Notes: generated by a model not told the origin, from the letters alone. A stretch of 64,000 nucleotides of DNA from DT-110 sp964342305 (GCA_964342305.1 CAYFGK010000003.1:1-64000), one strand, 5' to 3'. Positions 1-8,533 are shown, counted from the first letter of the stretch. Numbers and translations: made by a program.

Positions 1-188
1 CTTCCGAAGCTACGATCACGGTACAAGACGTAACTGGTCGCATCCTGAAAGTGGTGGAAGGTGACTTCGCTGGAGGTTACAACCAGGTACGCCTGACAGC
101 TTCTGACTTGCCATCAACTGGTGTGTTCTACTACACCCTGGAAGCGGGCGAGTACACGGCTACTAAGAAGATGATTCTGGTGGAATAA
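1..188 (+). CDS. C-terminal end of a secreted protein with T9SS type A sorting domain (5' truncated)
   Basis: The reading frame is open from the window edge and stops at 186-188. The last ~61 residues show the usual type A sorting domain pattern: a beta-rich stretch with 'DVTGRIL', a central 'GYNQVRL', then 'LPSTGVFYYTLEAG' and a final basic strand ending 'KKMILVE'. This domain sends a periplasmic intermediate through the type IX secretion system, after which it is usually removed and the mature protein attached to the cell surface or released. The catalytic or adhesive part lies outside the window, so the function is unknown. A strong intrinsic terminator follows within 40 bp. Confidence 0.85.
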   Translation, partial: SEATITVQDVTGRILKVVEGDFAGGYNQVRLTASDLPSTGVFYYTLEAGEYTATKKMILVE

Positions 189-225
189 GCAATGATTCAC
201 CTATCCCCTCGGGGATGAATAAACA

Positions 226-260
226 GGGGGCATCCCAATTAGGGGGTGCCCTCTTTTTTT
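226..260 (+). terminator. Rho-independent terminator after the T9SS protein
   Basis: An 11-bp G/C-rich stem (226-236 pairing with 243-253, including two G-T wobbles) with a short A/T loop is followed directly by a run of T. It lies 38 bp after the stop at 188. Confidence 0.85.
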
Positions 261-308
261 GTCAGCCGTTGAACGAGTATGAGGAGCGGCAATCTCTTAG
301 TATATTAC

Positions 309-469
309 TGTGAGGTTGGAGACAAGCTTATCGGTAAAGTGATGATCGAAAAACCTCCCGGCATAGAGTGGTAGGTATCGGAATTAAAGCATCTCCTATT
401 ACCCTCTGCCAAATACACCGTGAGGTTTAGATATTTCGTTATTTAATAAACTTAGCTCAACCACACGCA
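309..469 (+). mobile_element. MITE-like element, copy A
   Basis: This 161-bp intergenic element contains a left hairpin (GTGAGGTTGG ... AACCTCCCG), a central imperfect inverted repeat (GTGGTAGGTA ... CTATTACCCTC) and a right hairpin (CCGTGAGGTTTAG ... CTCAACCACACG). It is flanked by a perfect 7-bp direct repeat, ATATTAC, at 302-308 and 470-476. It lies just upstream of the gene at 499. It belongs to the same family as the elements at 2027, 8258, 11588, 25417 and 33749. Confidence 0.75.
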
Positions 470-498
470 ATATTACCATAAACCAGTGCGACGGTACC

Positions 499-2022
499 AT
501 GCGCAAGGCGGCAATCATTTCTTGGTTATTACTTCCTCTGACCTCTCTTGGCCAGAATCTCATCCCCAACCCGGGGTTTGAGGATATTGATTGCCCTAAT
601 AATTCGATCAACAGCATTATTACTACCAGGACCTGGTATGCTGTCAATTCTGATGCGTACTGGATACACGACAACTGCCCCATCCCACGTAATATCGCCG
701 AACCCGTCTTCGGAATCGATCCCGACCTGGCTCCCTTTGCACAGGAAGGGTATATGTCGCTGGAAGGAGGAATTCGCGCCAGCGGCATTACCTCGATGGA
801 GGGGGTTGGTATTGCCCTTGATCAACCCATGCAAGCGGGTAAGGCTTACCTGGTGGAATGGGCCTACGCGGATATTTTGTTCAGACAGGGTAATGCCCAT
901 CCCGGCCTGCCGTGCGGAGATATTCCGGACCGCCACTTATCCTTGTGGGCCGGCACGGATTCTATTCGGGTAGGCGTTGTCGATACATTTATTCTTGGTG
1001 TCCCGGTGGGAAAGTCGATACGGGCAAATGCAAAGCCCGTAATTACCAAGCCCATCGAACCGAAAAAGGGTGGCCTGGCCGAGTGGCGCACCGTATCCGG
1101 GTGTTTTATCGCTCCGGATGATGCTTCCCATATTGCGCTCATCGGTGATAATGAAATGTACGCCGGACTCGATAACTGTCGTGAACCTTTCTCCCCCGGA
1201 ATTTTATATTTCATGGCGGTGGCCATTGATAACCTGGTTTTGTACGAAGTTCCGGAAACGCTGACCGGGAGCGCTCTGATCTGTCCGGAGGGCAGCTGGG
1301 TTGATCTGAGTGAAATAGTACCTGTTCATCTTTTTGCGAAAGCAAGTTTCACATGGGCGGATGGATGCACCGATCCACGACGCATTATTCGCGAACCGGG
1401 CACGTACGAAATCACTATGTTATTGGATTGCGTGGAAGTGCCGATCACCGTTGGGGTGTCAACTACCGATCCTTGTGTACCTACCCGCTACGACACCCTG
1501 CATCCGCCCGACACGCTGATTGCCACCCTGGTCTGTACCGACCGAAATACCGTCCCGGTCGATCTGCGTCGGGTTATCCCCGAAGCCTTCCAGGCGGAAA
1601 TGACGGTACGTTGGCCCGATGGAGGCAATGAGCTGGTTCGTGAACTGATTGCGGCCGGAACCTATGAGGTTCAGGTCTCTTCACCCTGCCACACCTACTT
1701 TATTACTATAATTGCGACCGAAGAGGCTTGTCTGGCGGGAGCTTATATCCCTAATGCCTTTTCACCGAACGGCGACGGACGAAACGATGTTTTCCGCCCA
1801 TACTTTAGTGAGCGCTGGACGGTACTGGATTACAAACTCGTCATTCGGGATCGCTGGGGTAATATTGTATTCCAAACCAATGACCCCACCGAAACTTGGT
1901 CGGGTAGGGGAGCCCGAGGCGACTTCCCGCAGGGTAGTTACTTTTACCAGGTAGCTTATAGCCTGGATAATCCGGATCAGACCAGGGCAACCGAATCAGG
2001 AACGGTGCAACTTATCCGCTAG
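499..2022 (+). CDS. Secreted protein with gliding-motility-type C-terminal domain (T9SS type B / CHU_C)
   Basis: This 507-residue protein has a Sec signal peptide (MRKAAIISWLLLPLTSLGQ) followed by 'NLIPNPGFEDIDCP', an N-terminal opening common in large secreted Saprospiria proteins that usually starts a jelly-roll-like module (roughly residues 20-255). Two short beta-rich repeats follow (about 258-325 and 340-405), each containing a Cys pair and a 'W.DG' core. The last ~95 residues carry the type B sorting signature 'YIPNAFSPNGDGRNDVFRP', then 'IRDRWGNIVF' and 'GSYFYQVAY'. The protein should therefore be exported through T9SS and bound to or shed from the surface. No catalytic motif is visible, so the ligand is unknown. 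The ATG at 499 is supported by the signal peptide directly behind it. Confidence 0.85.
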   Translation: MRKAAIISWLLLPLTSLGQNLIPNPGFEDIDCPNNSINSIITTRTWYAVNSDAYWIHDNCPIPRNIAEPVFGIDPDLAPFAQEGYMSLEGGIRASGITSMEGVGIALDQPMQAGKAYLVEWAYADILFRQGNAHPGLPCGDIPDRHLSLWAGTDSIRVGVVDTFILGVPVGKSIRANAKPVITKPIEPKKGGLAEWRTVSGCFIAPDDASHIALIGDNEMYAGLDNCREPFSPGILYFMAVAIDNLVLYEVPETLTGSALICPEGSWVDLSEIVPVHLFAKASFTWADGCTDPRRIIREPGTYEITMLLDCVEVPITVGVSTTDPCVPTRYDTLHPPDTLIATLVCTDRNTVPVDLRRVIPEAFQAEMTVRWPDGGNELVRELIAAGTYEVQVSSPCHTYFITIIATEEACLAGAYIPNAFSPNGDGRNDVFRPYFSERWTVLDYKLVIRDRWGNIVFQTNDPTETWSGRGARGDFPQGSYFYQVAYSLDNPDQTRATESGTVQLIR

Positions 2023-2026
2023 CTAT

Positions 2027-2141
2027 CGTGAGGTTGGGCACAGACTAATTTGTCAAGGCAAGATTTTGACCTGTCGGTACACCATAACAGGTATAGGGTA
2101 TATAGATATGAGTAAGTTATTCTACCTATTACCCTATACCC
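2027..2141 (+). mobile_element. MITE-like element, copy B (atypical right end)
   Basis: The left hairpin (CGTGAGGTTGGGC) and the central inverted repeat (GGTATAGGGTA ... TACCTATTACCCTATACC) match the family. The right-hand hairpin is replaced by an unrelated perfect hairpin at 2142-2177. Only a 5-of-7 match between TAGCTAT on the left and TGCCTAT at 2183-2189 resembles a target duplication. It lies between two convergent genes. Confidence 0.5.
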
Positions 2142-2177
2142 GAGTTCAGTTGTGTTTGGCAAAACACAACTGAACTC
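2142..2177. terminator. 16-bp perfect hairpin between convergent genes
   Basis: The arms GAGTTCAGTTGTGTTT and AAACACAACTGAACTC pair perfectly around a 4-nt loop (GGCA). Placed 120 bp after the + strand stop and 9 bp after the - strand stop, it could end transcription both ways. There is no clear T run, so it is a structure-based guess. It replaces the right hairpin of the adjacent MITE-like element. Confidence 0.5.
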
Positions 2178-2185
2178 AGTGATGC

Positions 2186-3253
2186 CTATAACTCAATACT
2201 CTGGCGAAAATCTTTTTGCAACAGCAACTTCAGATTTGTGAATACAATATCCCCCATCGTCTGGCATTTGGCGAAAGCCTCACTGTGGTGATGGTTTTGC
2301 AGCTCCTTCTTTAGCTGTGTCACCTTCTTAGGCTGAGATATCTGGTCCCTGACCATCACCCGAAACATATCTTCCACCTGATGACGGTACGAATTGATCC
2401 GGTTGGCGATCAAACTGCGTTCCTCCAATTGGTATTGCTTGACCGTCTCGGGAGCCATGTGCTTGATACCCAGGAAAATGATGGGATTATTTTCCTTGAA
2501 ATACTGCGGCAGGTAAAAGCTTTTCCAACCCTCGTAGCTCTGTTGGTCGAAATCGATGGCCCGCATGCGATACTGATTCCCTTCAATATCGGGGGTTATA
2601 TCAAAAACGTAGTTGTAGGAGCGCATATCGCCAAGCAGTCGAACGAAGCACCGTTCGTTGAATTTCACAAACTCCTTTGCGATCCGTATCTGATTGAAGG
2701 TGGTAGTTTCCAGGCCACGCTTGATGAAATCATCGCCGGGAATACCGGCCACGTGTTCCTCGATCAACGTAGCTCCGTCGACCAGGTAGCGGAGGTTGCT
2801 GGGCGAAAGCAAGTACTCCAGCTCCAGACCATACACGCGTGAGGCATCAGCCTTCTTTACGTAAAAGTGATCGTAGTTGTCATTCAGGCGGTTGATGATC
2901 CGAACCCGGAAAGGCTTGGAATTACCAAACGTACAGTAATCGATACGCGCAACCGAAAGGTGCTTAGTGACCTCGGTATCCCCGTCCGTTTTCAGCAGTG
3001 CGTAGATGGTGGTGAGTGCATCGTGGATCTCCTGCTCGTGGTTTCCCAAAAAGTAAACCGTCTCCCACAAGGTATCATTCCCGGCCAGATCAAACAAGGG
3101 CACACTCGAATCGTACCGAAGCAGGTCATCGTATTGCACCGGTAAGTCAGCTACCCGGTTGTACTGACGCAAGTACCCCTCCAGCTCGGGCTGGACCGGA
3201 AAAACGACCTTCTTCTTTGAAGGGACGTTACCCTTGAGTTTGCGTTCCGTCAT
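2186..3253 (-). CDS. Conserved hypothetical protein, possibly kinase-like fold
   Basis: This 355-residue soluble protein has no signal peptide or membrane segment and I do not recognise its family. Some features recall kinase-like folds: a 'FYVKKAD' lysine near residue 130, an acidic 'LELEYLL' about 15 residues later, then 'LLGDMRSYNYVFD' followed some 17 residues on by 'RAIDFDQQSYEG', reminiscent of a catalytic-loop Asp/Asn and a metal-binding DFD. The early stretch mentions no nucleotide loop, and the C-terminal ~80 residues are helical and basic with an HHH run. The gene stands alone, convergent with the T9SS gene. The kinase idea is inference from spacing only and should be treated as weak. 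The iterated 13-mer TTTGGCGAAAGCC falls in its 3' part (2267-2279). Confidence 0.6.
   Translation of the reverse strand: MTERKLKGNVPSKKKVVFPVQPELEGYLRQYNRVADLPVQYDDLLRYDSSVPLFDLAGNDTLWETVYFLGNHEQEIHDALTTIYALLKTDGDTEVTKHLSVARIDYCTFGNSKPFRVRIINRLNDNYDHFYVKKADASRVYGLELEYLLSPSNLRYLVDGATLIEEHVAGIPGDDFIKRGLETTTFNQIRIAKEFVKFNERCFVRLLGDMRSYNYVFDITPDIEGNQYRMRAIDFDQQSYEGWKSFYLPQYFKENNPIIFLGIKHMAPETVKQYQLEERSLIANRINSYRHQVEDMFRVMVRDQISQPKKVTQLKKELQNHHHSEAFAKCQTMGDIVFTNLKLLLQKDFRQSIEL
2267..2279 (+). repeat. Iterated motif TTTGGCGAAAGCC, copy 1 (in CDS)
   Basis: Exact 13-mer inside the gene at 2186-3253. On the coding strand it reads GCT TTC GCC AAA (A-F-A-K). Confidence 0.8.
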
Positions 3254-3344
3254 GGCTTGGGAATGGTGAATTATTAATTTATAGTGTTTTATTTTTAATT
3301 AATTCTAAGGCAATTAGATGTTTACATCTTACGATCGTACAATT

Positions 3345-3450
3345 CCCCAACTCCCCCCTTTCTTTTATTCGGACAGACGCGATAAATCGCGTCTCTACAC
3401 TTTGGGTGGTCATACGGGAATATCTCCAATTCTCCCTTTCCCCAATTCTC
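3345..3450 (+). repeat. REP-like dispersed repeat R2, copy 1
   Basis: The core is the near-perfect palindrome AGACGCGATAAATCGCGTCT (3375-3394), preceded by a C/T-rich tract (ACTCCCCCCTTTCTTTTA) and followed by 'CATACGGGAAT' and more C/T-rich units (CTCCAATTCTCCC). The same modules recur at 29944-30093 and, inverted, at 48570-48815. Confidence 0.65.
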
Positions 3451-3454
3451 CCTT

Positions 3455-5338
3455 TCACCCTTTCTCCAGCTCCTGCGACATGCGCTGATCGATCTCCGAC
3501 AGGACCTGCGGGTCCTCGATCGTCGATGGTGGTTGGAATGACTCACCGTCGGCGATATGACGCATGATCTTACGAAGTATCTTACCCGACCGGGTTTTGG
3601 GTAACCGCTCCACGATAATTACCTTCTTGAAGGAAGCCACGGGGCCGATCTCATCACGTACCAATTGGATGAGCGCTTGCTGAATGGTGACTTCCTCTTC
3701 GGTGACACCAGATTTCAGCACTACGAACCCAACCGGTATTTGTCCTTTCAGTTGATCCTTTATGCCGATCACTGCGCATTCCGCTACGCTGTGGTGACTC
3801 GCCACGACTTCCTCCATTTCGGCCGTCGACAAGCGGTGTCCGGCGACGTTGATCACATCGTCGATACGCCCGGTAATGAAAAGGTAACCATCTTCATCTT
3901 TATATCCGCCATCGCCGCTGAAATAATACCCCGGGAATCGGGACAGGTAAGAGGTGATAAACCGCTCGGTATCCTGCCAGAGATTGGGCAGACATCCCGG
4001 AGGCAGGGGCAAGCGAATGGCTACCGCTCCCTCGGTTCCTGCCGGCACTTCTGCCCCTTCCGGATCCAGTATTTGAATATCGTATCCGGGCACTGCCTTT
4101 CCTGCTGAACCCTCTTTAACGGGGAATAATTCCAAACCCACGGGATTGGCCAGCATCGGCCAGCCCGATTCGGTCTGCCACCAGTGGTCGATGACCGGCA
4201 CCTCCAGCAGGTCCCGTGCCCAGTTGAGGGTGCTGATATCACATCGCTCTCCGGCCAGAAACAAATAGCGCAGGCAGCTGGTGTCGTAGTCTGCTTTCAG
4301 ATTCCCCCGTGGGTCTTCCTTACGGATGGCCCTGAAAGCAGTCGGAGCGGTGAAAAATACATTGACCTGATGCTCCTGAATCACCCGCCAGAACACACCG
4401 GCATCGGGTGATTTGATGGGTTTACCTTCGAAAAGCACGGTGGTACATCCGTGAATGAGCGGTCCGTATACGATGTAGGAATGCCCTACGACCCAGCCCA
4501 CATCCGAGGCTGCCCAGAATACCTCGCCTGGTTTCATGCCGTATACGGTCTCCATGCTGTAAGACAGTGCTACGGCATGGCCGCCGTTTTCCCGCACGAT
4601 ACCCTTTGGTTTTCCGGTCGTCCCGGAGGTGTACAAAATGTACAGCGGGTGACCGGGTGATACAGGTACACATTCGGTTGGCTTGGCTTTCGCCAAAAGG
4701 GTATCCCAATCGTGCTCATCCTCCAGCCCGGCCGGGTGAATAGTACGCTGAAAAACTACACAGGCCTCTACTTCGTGCTGAGCCTCCGCCCGGGCCTTGC
4801 GCACAATGGGCACGTAGGGGATGATCCGGCTCAGTTCCTTACCGGCACTGGCGGTCAGTATTATTTTTGGTTTGGCATCATCAATGCGAATGGCCAGCTC
4901 GTGGGCCGCAAACCCGCCGAACACCACCGAATGCACAGCACCGATCCGGGCACAGGCCAGCATGGCAATGGCTGTTTGCGGGATCATGGGCATATAAATG
5001 ATCACCGTATCTCCAGACGCCACCCCAAGTCCGGTCAATACCCCCGCAAAATGACTTACCTCATCACGCAATTCCCGGTAGGTGTAGTTAGCCTTGCTTC
5101 CGGTAGCCGGAGAATCGTAGATCAGAGCTACCTGATCGCCGCGCCCCTGCTCCACGTGGTAATCCAGCGCCATATGACAGGTATTCATCTGACCGTCGGG
5201 AAACCACCGGTACAGTTTGTGCTCATCCTTATACAGGCTGGAACCGGGCTGCTCGTACCAATCCAGCTTTCTGGCCTGTTCCATCCAGAATAACTCCGGA
5301 GACGCCAGGCTGCGTTCGTATTCGTGTTGGTATGCCAT
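3455..5338 (-). CDS. Acetyl-/propionyl-CoA synthetase family enzyme (PrpE/ACSS3-like)
   Basis: This 627-residue AMP-forming acyl-CoA synthetase carries the P-loop-like YTSGTTGKPKG (236-246), the 'WWQTESG' adenylate motif, 'YYFSGDGG', the hinge 'GRIDDVINVAGHR' and the catalytic/acetylatable lysine in 'KTRSGK' (K586). It lacks an N-terminal extension. The 'FWMEQARKLDWYEQP' start and 'RWFPDGQMNTCHMALDYHVEQGRG' region are closer to propionyl-CoA synthetase and ACSS3 than to Acs, so propionate or another short acid is a likely substrate besides acetate. It is the most distal member of the minus-strand acetate region, 505 bp beyond acs and probably with its own promoter. The exact acyl preference cannot be read from sequence. 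Confidence 0.85.
   Translation of the reverse strand: MAYQHEYERSLASPELFWMEQARKLDWYEQPGSSLYKDEHKLYRWFPDGQMNTCHMALDYHVEQGRGDQVALIYDSPATGSKANYTYRELRDEVSHFAGVLTGLGVASGDTVIIYMPMIPQTAIAMLACARIGAVHSVVFGGFAAHELAIRIDDAKPKIILTASAGKELSRIIPYVPIVRKARAEAQHEVEACVVFQRTIHPAGLEDEHDWDTLLAKAKPTECVPVSPGHPLYILYTSGTTGKPKGIVRENGGHAVALSYSMETVYGMKPGEVFWAASDVGWVVGHSYIVYGPLIHGCTTVLFEGKPIKSPDAGVFWRVIQEHQVNVFFTAPTAFRAIRKEDPRGNLKADYDTSCLRYLFLAGERCDISTLNWARDLLEVPVIDHWWQTESGWPMLANPVGLELFPVKEGSAGKAVPGYDIQILDPEGAEVPAGTEGAVAIRLPLPPGCLPNLWQDTERFITSYLSRFPGYYFSGDGGYKDEDGYLFITGRIDDVINVAGHRLSTAEMEEVVASHHSVAECAVIGIKDQLKGQIPVGFVVLKSGVTEEEVTIQQALIQLVRDEIGPVASFKKVIIVERLPKTRSGKILRKIMRHIADGESFQPPSTIEDPQVLSEIDQRMSQELEKG
4685..4698 (-). repeat. 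Iterated motif TTTTGGCGAAAGCC, copy 2 (in CDS)
   Basis: Exact 14-mer on the minus strand inside the PrpE-like gene. It reads TTG GCG AAA GCC (L-A-K-A), a different frame from copy 1. Confidence 0.8.
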
Positions 5339-5843
5339 CTTTAGGTTTGAGGTTTGAGGTTTGAGATGTGAGGTGGACTTCCAACCTCAAACCACCTTTT
5401 TATTAAGCTTTGAAAATGAGTACTTTAAAAGGTTTAGGATAAGGCTCAGGCTTAGAATCGGCCTTTTCTACTTGCGGAAACTATGAGTAGGCAAAGGCAG
5501 GAACCGTTGATCAAAAGCCTTACCTGTAGACCCTATTTCCCCAAAGGTGGTATCATCTTTTTTGGGTGCGGTTAGCACCTTGGGGCTTTCCGACCTCCGC
5601 TTTCTGATCTCCGATTTCCCTGCCCGCCGTAGCCTTGGCGAAGGCGTGGCGACCTCAGTTTTACCTCCTACGTCCTTGTGGACTTCGGCGATCAGGGAAG
5701 GTATGGGGTTTTAGGATTACCACAACTTCGGTGGTCAAAGAAGGGTCAAAACCCATTCTCCAACTCCCCAATTCACCCATTCCCTTCCGTTAATTAAAAC
5801 TCAATCAGTATTCTACGAAAATGAAAGCCGTTTAAAGGCCCCT
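5339..5843. other. Intergenic region between prpE-like gene and acs, with R3 repeat
   Basis: No convincing gene is visible in these 505 bases. At 5341-5400 lies an R3 repeat, an imperfect hairpin made of GGTTTGAGG units on one arm and CCTCAAACC on the other. Around 5630-5650 is GCCTTGGCGAAGGC, a relative of the iterated 13-mer that is also found at 25369. The rest is unassigned. Confidence 0.5.
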
Positions 5844-7751
5844 TTACCGTAGCTCCGAAGCGCCCGTTTTGATCTCCTCGACCACTTCGGGATTCAGTAG
5901 GGTAGAGGTATCGCCCAGATTGGACATATCGCCCGAAGCAACCTTGCGCAGAATCCGGCGCATGATCTTTCCGGAGCGGGTTTTCGGGAGGCCTGAAACC
6001 ACCTGAATGCGATCCGGCTTGGCGATCGGGCCAATTTCTTCGGTAACGACTTTCAGCACTTCCTTGCGGAAGGCATCCTCATCGTCGACCGGTCCGTTGG
6101 TAATGATGTAGGCGTAGATGCCTTGTCCCTTAATGTCGTGCGGATAACCTACCACGGCCGATTCCACCACCATGGGATGCTCGTTGATGGCATTTTCCAC
6201 CTCGGCGGTACCCATGCGGTGTCCCGATACGTTGATCACATCGTCGACCCGACCGATGATGCGGTACATACCGTCCTTATCCCGGCGGGCACCGTCGCCC
6301 GTGAAATACTTATCGGCAAAGGCCGAGAAATAGGTTTGCCGGCAACGCTCGTGGTCGCCGTAGGTAGTGCGCAAAATGGATGGCCAGGGGAATTTGACAC
6401 ACAATAATCCTTCTATGTCGTTACCCTCCAATTCATCGCCCTCGGCATTCATCAGGCAGGGTTGGATGCCCGGCAGGGGATAGCCCGCGTGTGCCGGTTT
6501 CATGGGCGAGTGTTCGCCCAGTCCGGAGATCATAATACCTCCGGTTTCCGTTTGCCACCAGGTGTCAACGATCGGGCAGCGTTTACGACCGACCTTGTTG
6601 TAGTACCATTGCCAGGCTTCCTCATTAATGGGTTCACCAACGCTCCCCAGGACAGTCAGAGAGCTCAGATCGTATTTGTCGACCCATTCGTCACCCTGGG
6701 CGATGAGTGCCCGGATGGCCGTGGGAGCCGTATAGAATTGATTGACTTTATGCTTATCACATACTTCCCAGAACCGTCCGGCATCCGGATAGGTAGGCAC
6801 CCCTTCGAACATCATAGTAGTGGCACCGGCCAGCAATGGTCCGTACACGATATAGGAGTGACCGGTGATCCAGCCAATATCCGCCGTACACCAGTATACG
6901 TCACCATCCTGATACTGAAATACATTCCGGAAAGAGTAACAAGTGTAAACCATGTACCCGCCACAGGTATGTACCACGCCCTTCGGTTTACCAGTGGAAC
7001 CCGAGGTATACAGGATGAACAGCATATCCTCACTGTCCATCTCGGTGGCTTCGCATTCGGAGGATTGCCCGTTCACTTCGTCGTGCCACCACTTATCGCG
7101 GCCTTCCTGCATGGGAACGTCTTCGTCACCGTTCTTGTAGACCAACACGGTCTCGATAGATTCGCAATCCATTGCCAGGGCTTCATCCACCACTTTCTTT
7201 ACCGGAATGTGTTTGGTACCCCGGTTATTGAAATCGGAGCAGATCACCATCTTACAGGTGGCATCCTTAATGCGGTCGGCGAGGGCATGAGCACTAAACC
7301 CGGCGAATACTACGGAATGGATAGCACCGATCCGGGCACAGGCGAGCACCGCAATGGCCAGTTCCGGTACCATGGGCATGTAAAAACATACGCGGTCACC
7401 TTTTTCGATGCCATTGGCTTTGAGGGCATTAGCGGCTTTGCACACTTCGGCGTGTAATTCTTTATAAGTGTAAGAGCGCACATCATCATCGGGGTTGTTG
7501 GGTTCCCACAGCAGGGCTACCTGATCGCCACGGTCAGCCAGGTGACGGTCGAGGCAGTTTTCGGTAATATTCATTTTCCCATTGACAAACCATTTGACGT
7601 CGGGTCCTTTAAAGTCCCAGTCGAGTACTTTGTCCCACTTTTTTTTCCAGGTGAAGGTCTCGGCCTGCTCAGCCCAGAAAGCTTCCGGGTCTGCGACACT
7701 GCGTTGGTAGACTTTTTGATATTCTTCGAACGATTTGATCTGAAGCGTCAT
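5844..7751 (-). CDS. acs: Acetyl-CoA synthetase
   Basis: This 635-residue enzyme has the usual Acs length. It activates acetate with ATP to acetyl-AMP and transfers the acetyl group to CoA in the cytoplasm. Visible motifs are YTSGSTGKPKG (248-258), 'DTWWQTETGG', 'YFTGDGARRDKDG', 'GRVDDVINVSGHR' and 'LPKTRSGK' with K595, the lysine controlled by acetylation in this family. The N-terminal 'FWAEQAETFTWKKKWDKVLDWDF' block is typical of true acetyl-CoA synthetases. The ATG at 7751 has no Shine-Dalgarno, as is common in Bacteroidota. A perfect 7-bp-arm inverted repeat lies 30 bp upstream and overlaps a TATATTTA promoter-like box, which suggests repression by the nearby ArsR protein. A receiver protein and a symporter-kinase hybrid follow upstream on the same strand. 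Confidence 0.95.
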   Translation of the reverse strand: MTLQIKSFEEYQKVYQRSVADPEAFWAEQAETFTWKKKWDKVLDWDFKGPDVKWFVNGKMNITENCLDRHLADRGDQVALLWEPNNPDDDVRSYTYKELHAEVCKAANALKANGIEKGDRVCFYMPMVPELAIAVLACARIGAIHSVVFAGFSAHALADRIKDATCKMVICSDFNNRGTKHIPVKKVVDEALAMDCESIETVLVYKNGDEDVPMQEGRDKWWHDEVNGQSSECEATEMDSEDMLFILYTSGSTGKPKGVVHTCGGYMVYTCYSFRNVFQYQDGDVYWCTADIGWITGHSYIVYGPLLAGATTMMFEGVPTYPDAGRFWEVCDKHKVNQFYTAPTAIRALIAQGDEWVDKYDLSSLTVLGSVGEPINEEAWQWYYNKVGRKRCPIVDTWWQTETGGIMISGLGEHSPMKPAHAGYPLPGIQPCLMNAEGDELEGNDIEGLLCVKFPWPSILRTTYGDHERCRQTYFSAFADKYFTGDGARRDKDGMYRIIGRVDDVINVSGHRMGTAEVENAINEHPMVVESAVVGYPHDIKGQGIYAYIITNGPVDDEDAFRKEVLKVVTEEIGPIAKPDRIQVVSGLPKTRSGKIMRRILRKVASGDMSNLGDTSTLLNPEVVEEIKTGASELR

Positions 7752-7780
7752 ATGTGTTGATTTTATTTCGGTTCGCTGCT

Positions 7781-7798
7781 TAAATATATAGATATTTA
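7781..7798. promoter_or_regulatory. Candidate ArsR-type operator upstream of acs
   Basis: Perfect inverted repeat TAAATAT-ATAG-ATATTTA, 7-bp arms and 4-nt spacer, 30 bp upstream of the acs start. It overlaps TATATTTA on the minus strand, one mismatch from the TAnnTTTG promoter box. It has the same architecture as the sites at 15152 and 15608. Confidence 0.5.
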
Positions 7799-7827
7799 GA
7801 TTAGTAAATGGGTTTTAAGAAATTTTT

Positions 7828-8214
7828 TTAGCCGTATTCGAGCACATCTTGCACGGTACCGACCAGTTCGTCGTTATCGAAGGGCTTGGTAAGGTAGATT
7901 TCTCCCCCTGTTTCGTAACCCCGGAAACGGTCTTCCTGGGTGCCTCTGGCCGTCAGGAAAATGATGCGTACATCGTCCAGGGATTCATCCTGGCGGATGC
8001 GGCGTGCCACCTGGAAGCCATCCATCTCCGGCATCATCACATCGAGGATCACAATACGCGGCTTAACCATCGCGATTTTCTCCAGAGCTTCCCGGCCATT
8101 AGTTGCTTTTTCGATCCGGTATCCTTTTTGCGAAAGCAAAAACTGGATAGCGGTCAGGATGTTGGGTTCATCGTCTACGATGAGCACCGTCTTTTGGTGG
8201 GCAGTACCATCCAT
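7828..8214 (-). CDS. Receiver-only response regulator
   Basis: The 128 residues are a complete CheY-like receiver with nothing after it. The acidic pair is D14-D15 ('LIVDDEPN'), the phospho-acceptor D58 ('VILDVMMPEMDG'), the switch residue T88 ('IIFLTARG') and the conserved lysine K110 ('YLTKPF'). There is no DNA-binding or enzymatic output domain, so it must act by binding a partner or passing phosphate on. It lies between acs (76 bp) and the symporter-histidine kinase at 8534, which is the obvious phosphodonor. A MITE-like element separates it from the kinase, so the two may now be transcribed separately. Confidence 0.9.
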   Translation of the reverse strand: MDGTAHQKTVLIVDDEPNILTAIQFLLSQKGYRIEKATNGREALEKIAMVKPRIVILDVMMPEMDGFQVARRIRQDESLDDVRIIFLTARGTQEDRFRGYETGGEIYLTKPFDNDELVGTVQDVLEYG

Positions 8215-8257
8215 AATGTACGTGGATCCCGAGGACCCGTTGGTTGATTCAATGATA

Positions 8258-8443
8258 TCGGGAGGTTGGGCTTAGATTACTTCGTAAAGGCAAATTAACC
8301 AAGGCCCAACCTCCCGGTAAAGGGTAGTAGGTATGAAGTATATGGATTTAAGTAAGTCCTGTTACCTTACCCTCTGTACTAAATACTACGTGAGATTGTA
8401 ACACTCAGTCATTTAGCAAATTGCCCGGTCCCAACCTCACGCT
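8258..8443 (+). mobile_element. MITE-like element, copy C
   Basis: This 186-bp element has a left hairpin with 13-bp perfect arms (CGGGAGGTTGGGC / GCCCAACCTCCCG), a central inverted repeat (GTAGTAGGTA ... TACCTTACCC) and a right hairpin (CGTGAGATTG ... CCCAACCTCACG). It is flanked by the perfect 7-bp direct repeat AATGATA (8251-8257 and 8444-8450). It sits between the response regulator and its likely kinase. Confidence 0.8.
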
Positions 8444-8533
8444 AATGATACTAAAATAATGAGGATTTCTCAAAAAACCACACCTTACCTGGCCCAACGC
8501 ACTCGTACCCAAAATAATTTCGTAATCAGATTT

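Noticed and set aside
5634..5647. GCCTTGGCGAAGGC at 5634 and GCCTTGGCGAAGGA near 25369
   Set aside because: It shares TTGGCGAA with the iterated 13-mer but differs at both ends; two copies only, so it is not counted as the same motif.
6462..7457. 331-residue frame on the + strand antisense to acs
   Set aside because: It is fully antisense to a clear acs gene and its sequence shows no domain; long antisense frames are common when codons are G/C-rich at the third position.
3455..7751. Two acyl-CoA synthetase genes as a recent tandem duplication
   Set aside because: They differ in N-terminal blocks and in many residues around the motifs; they are different subfamilies (PrpE/ACSS3-like and Acs).
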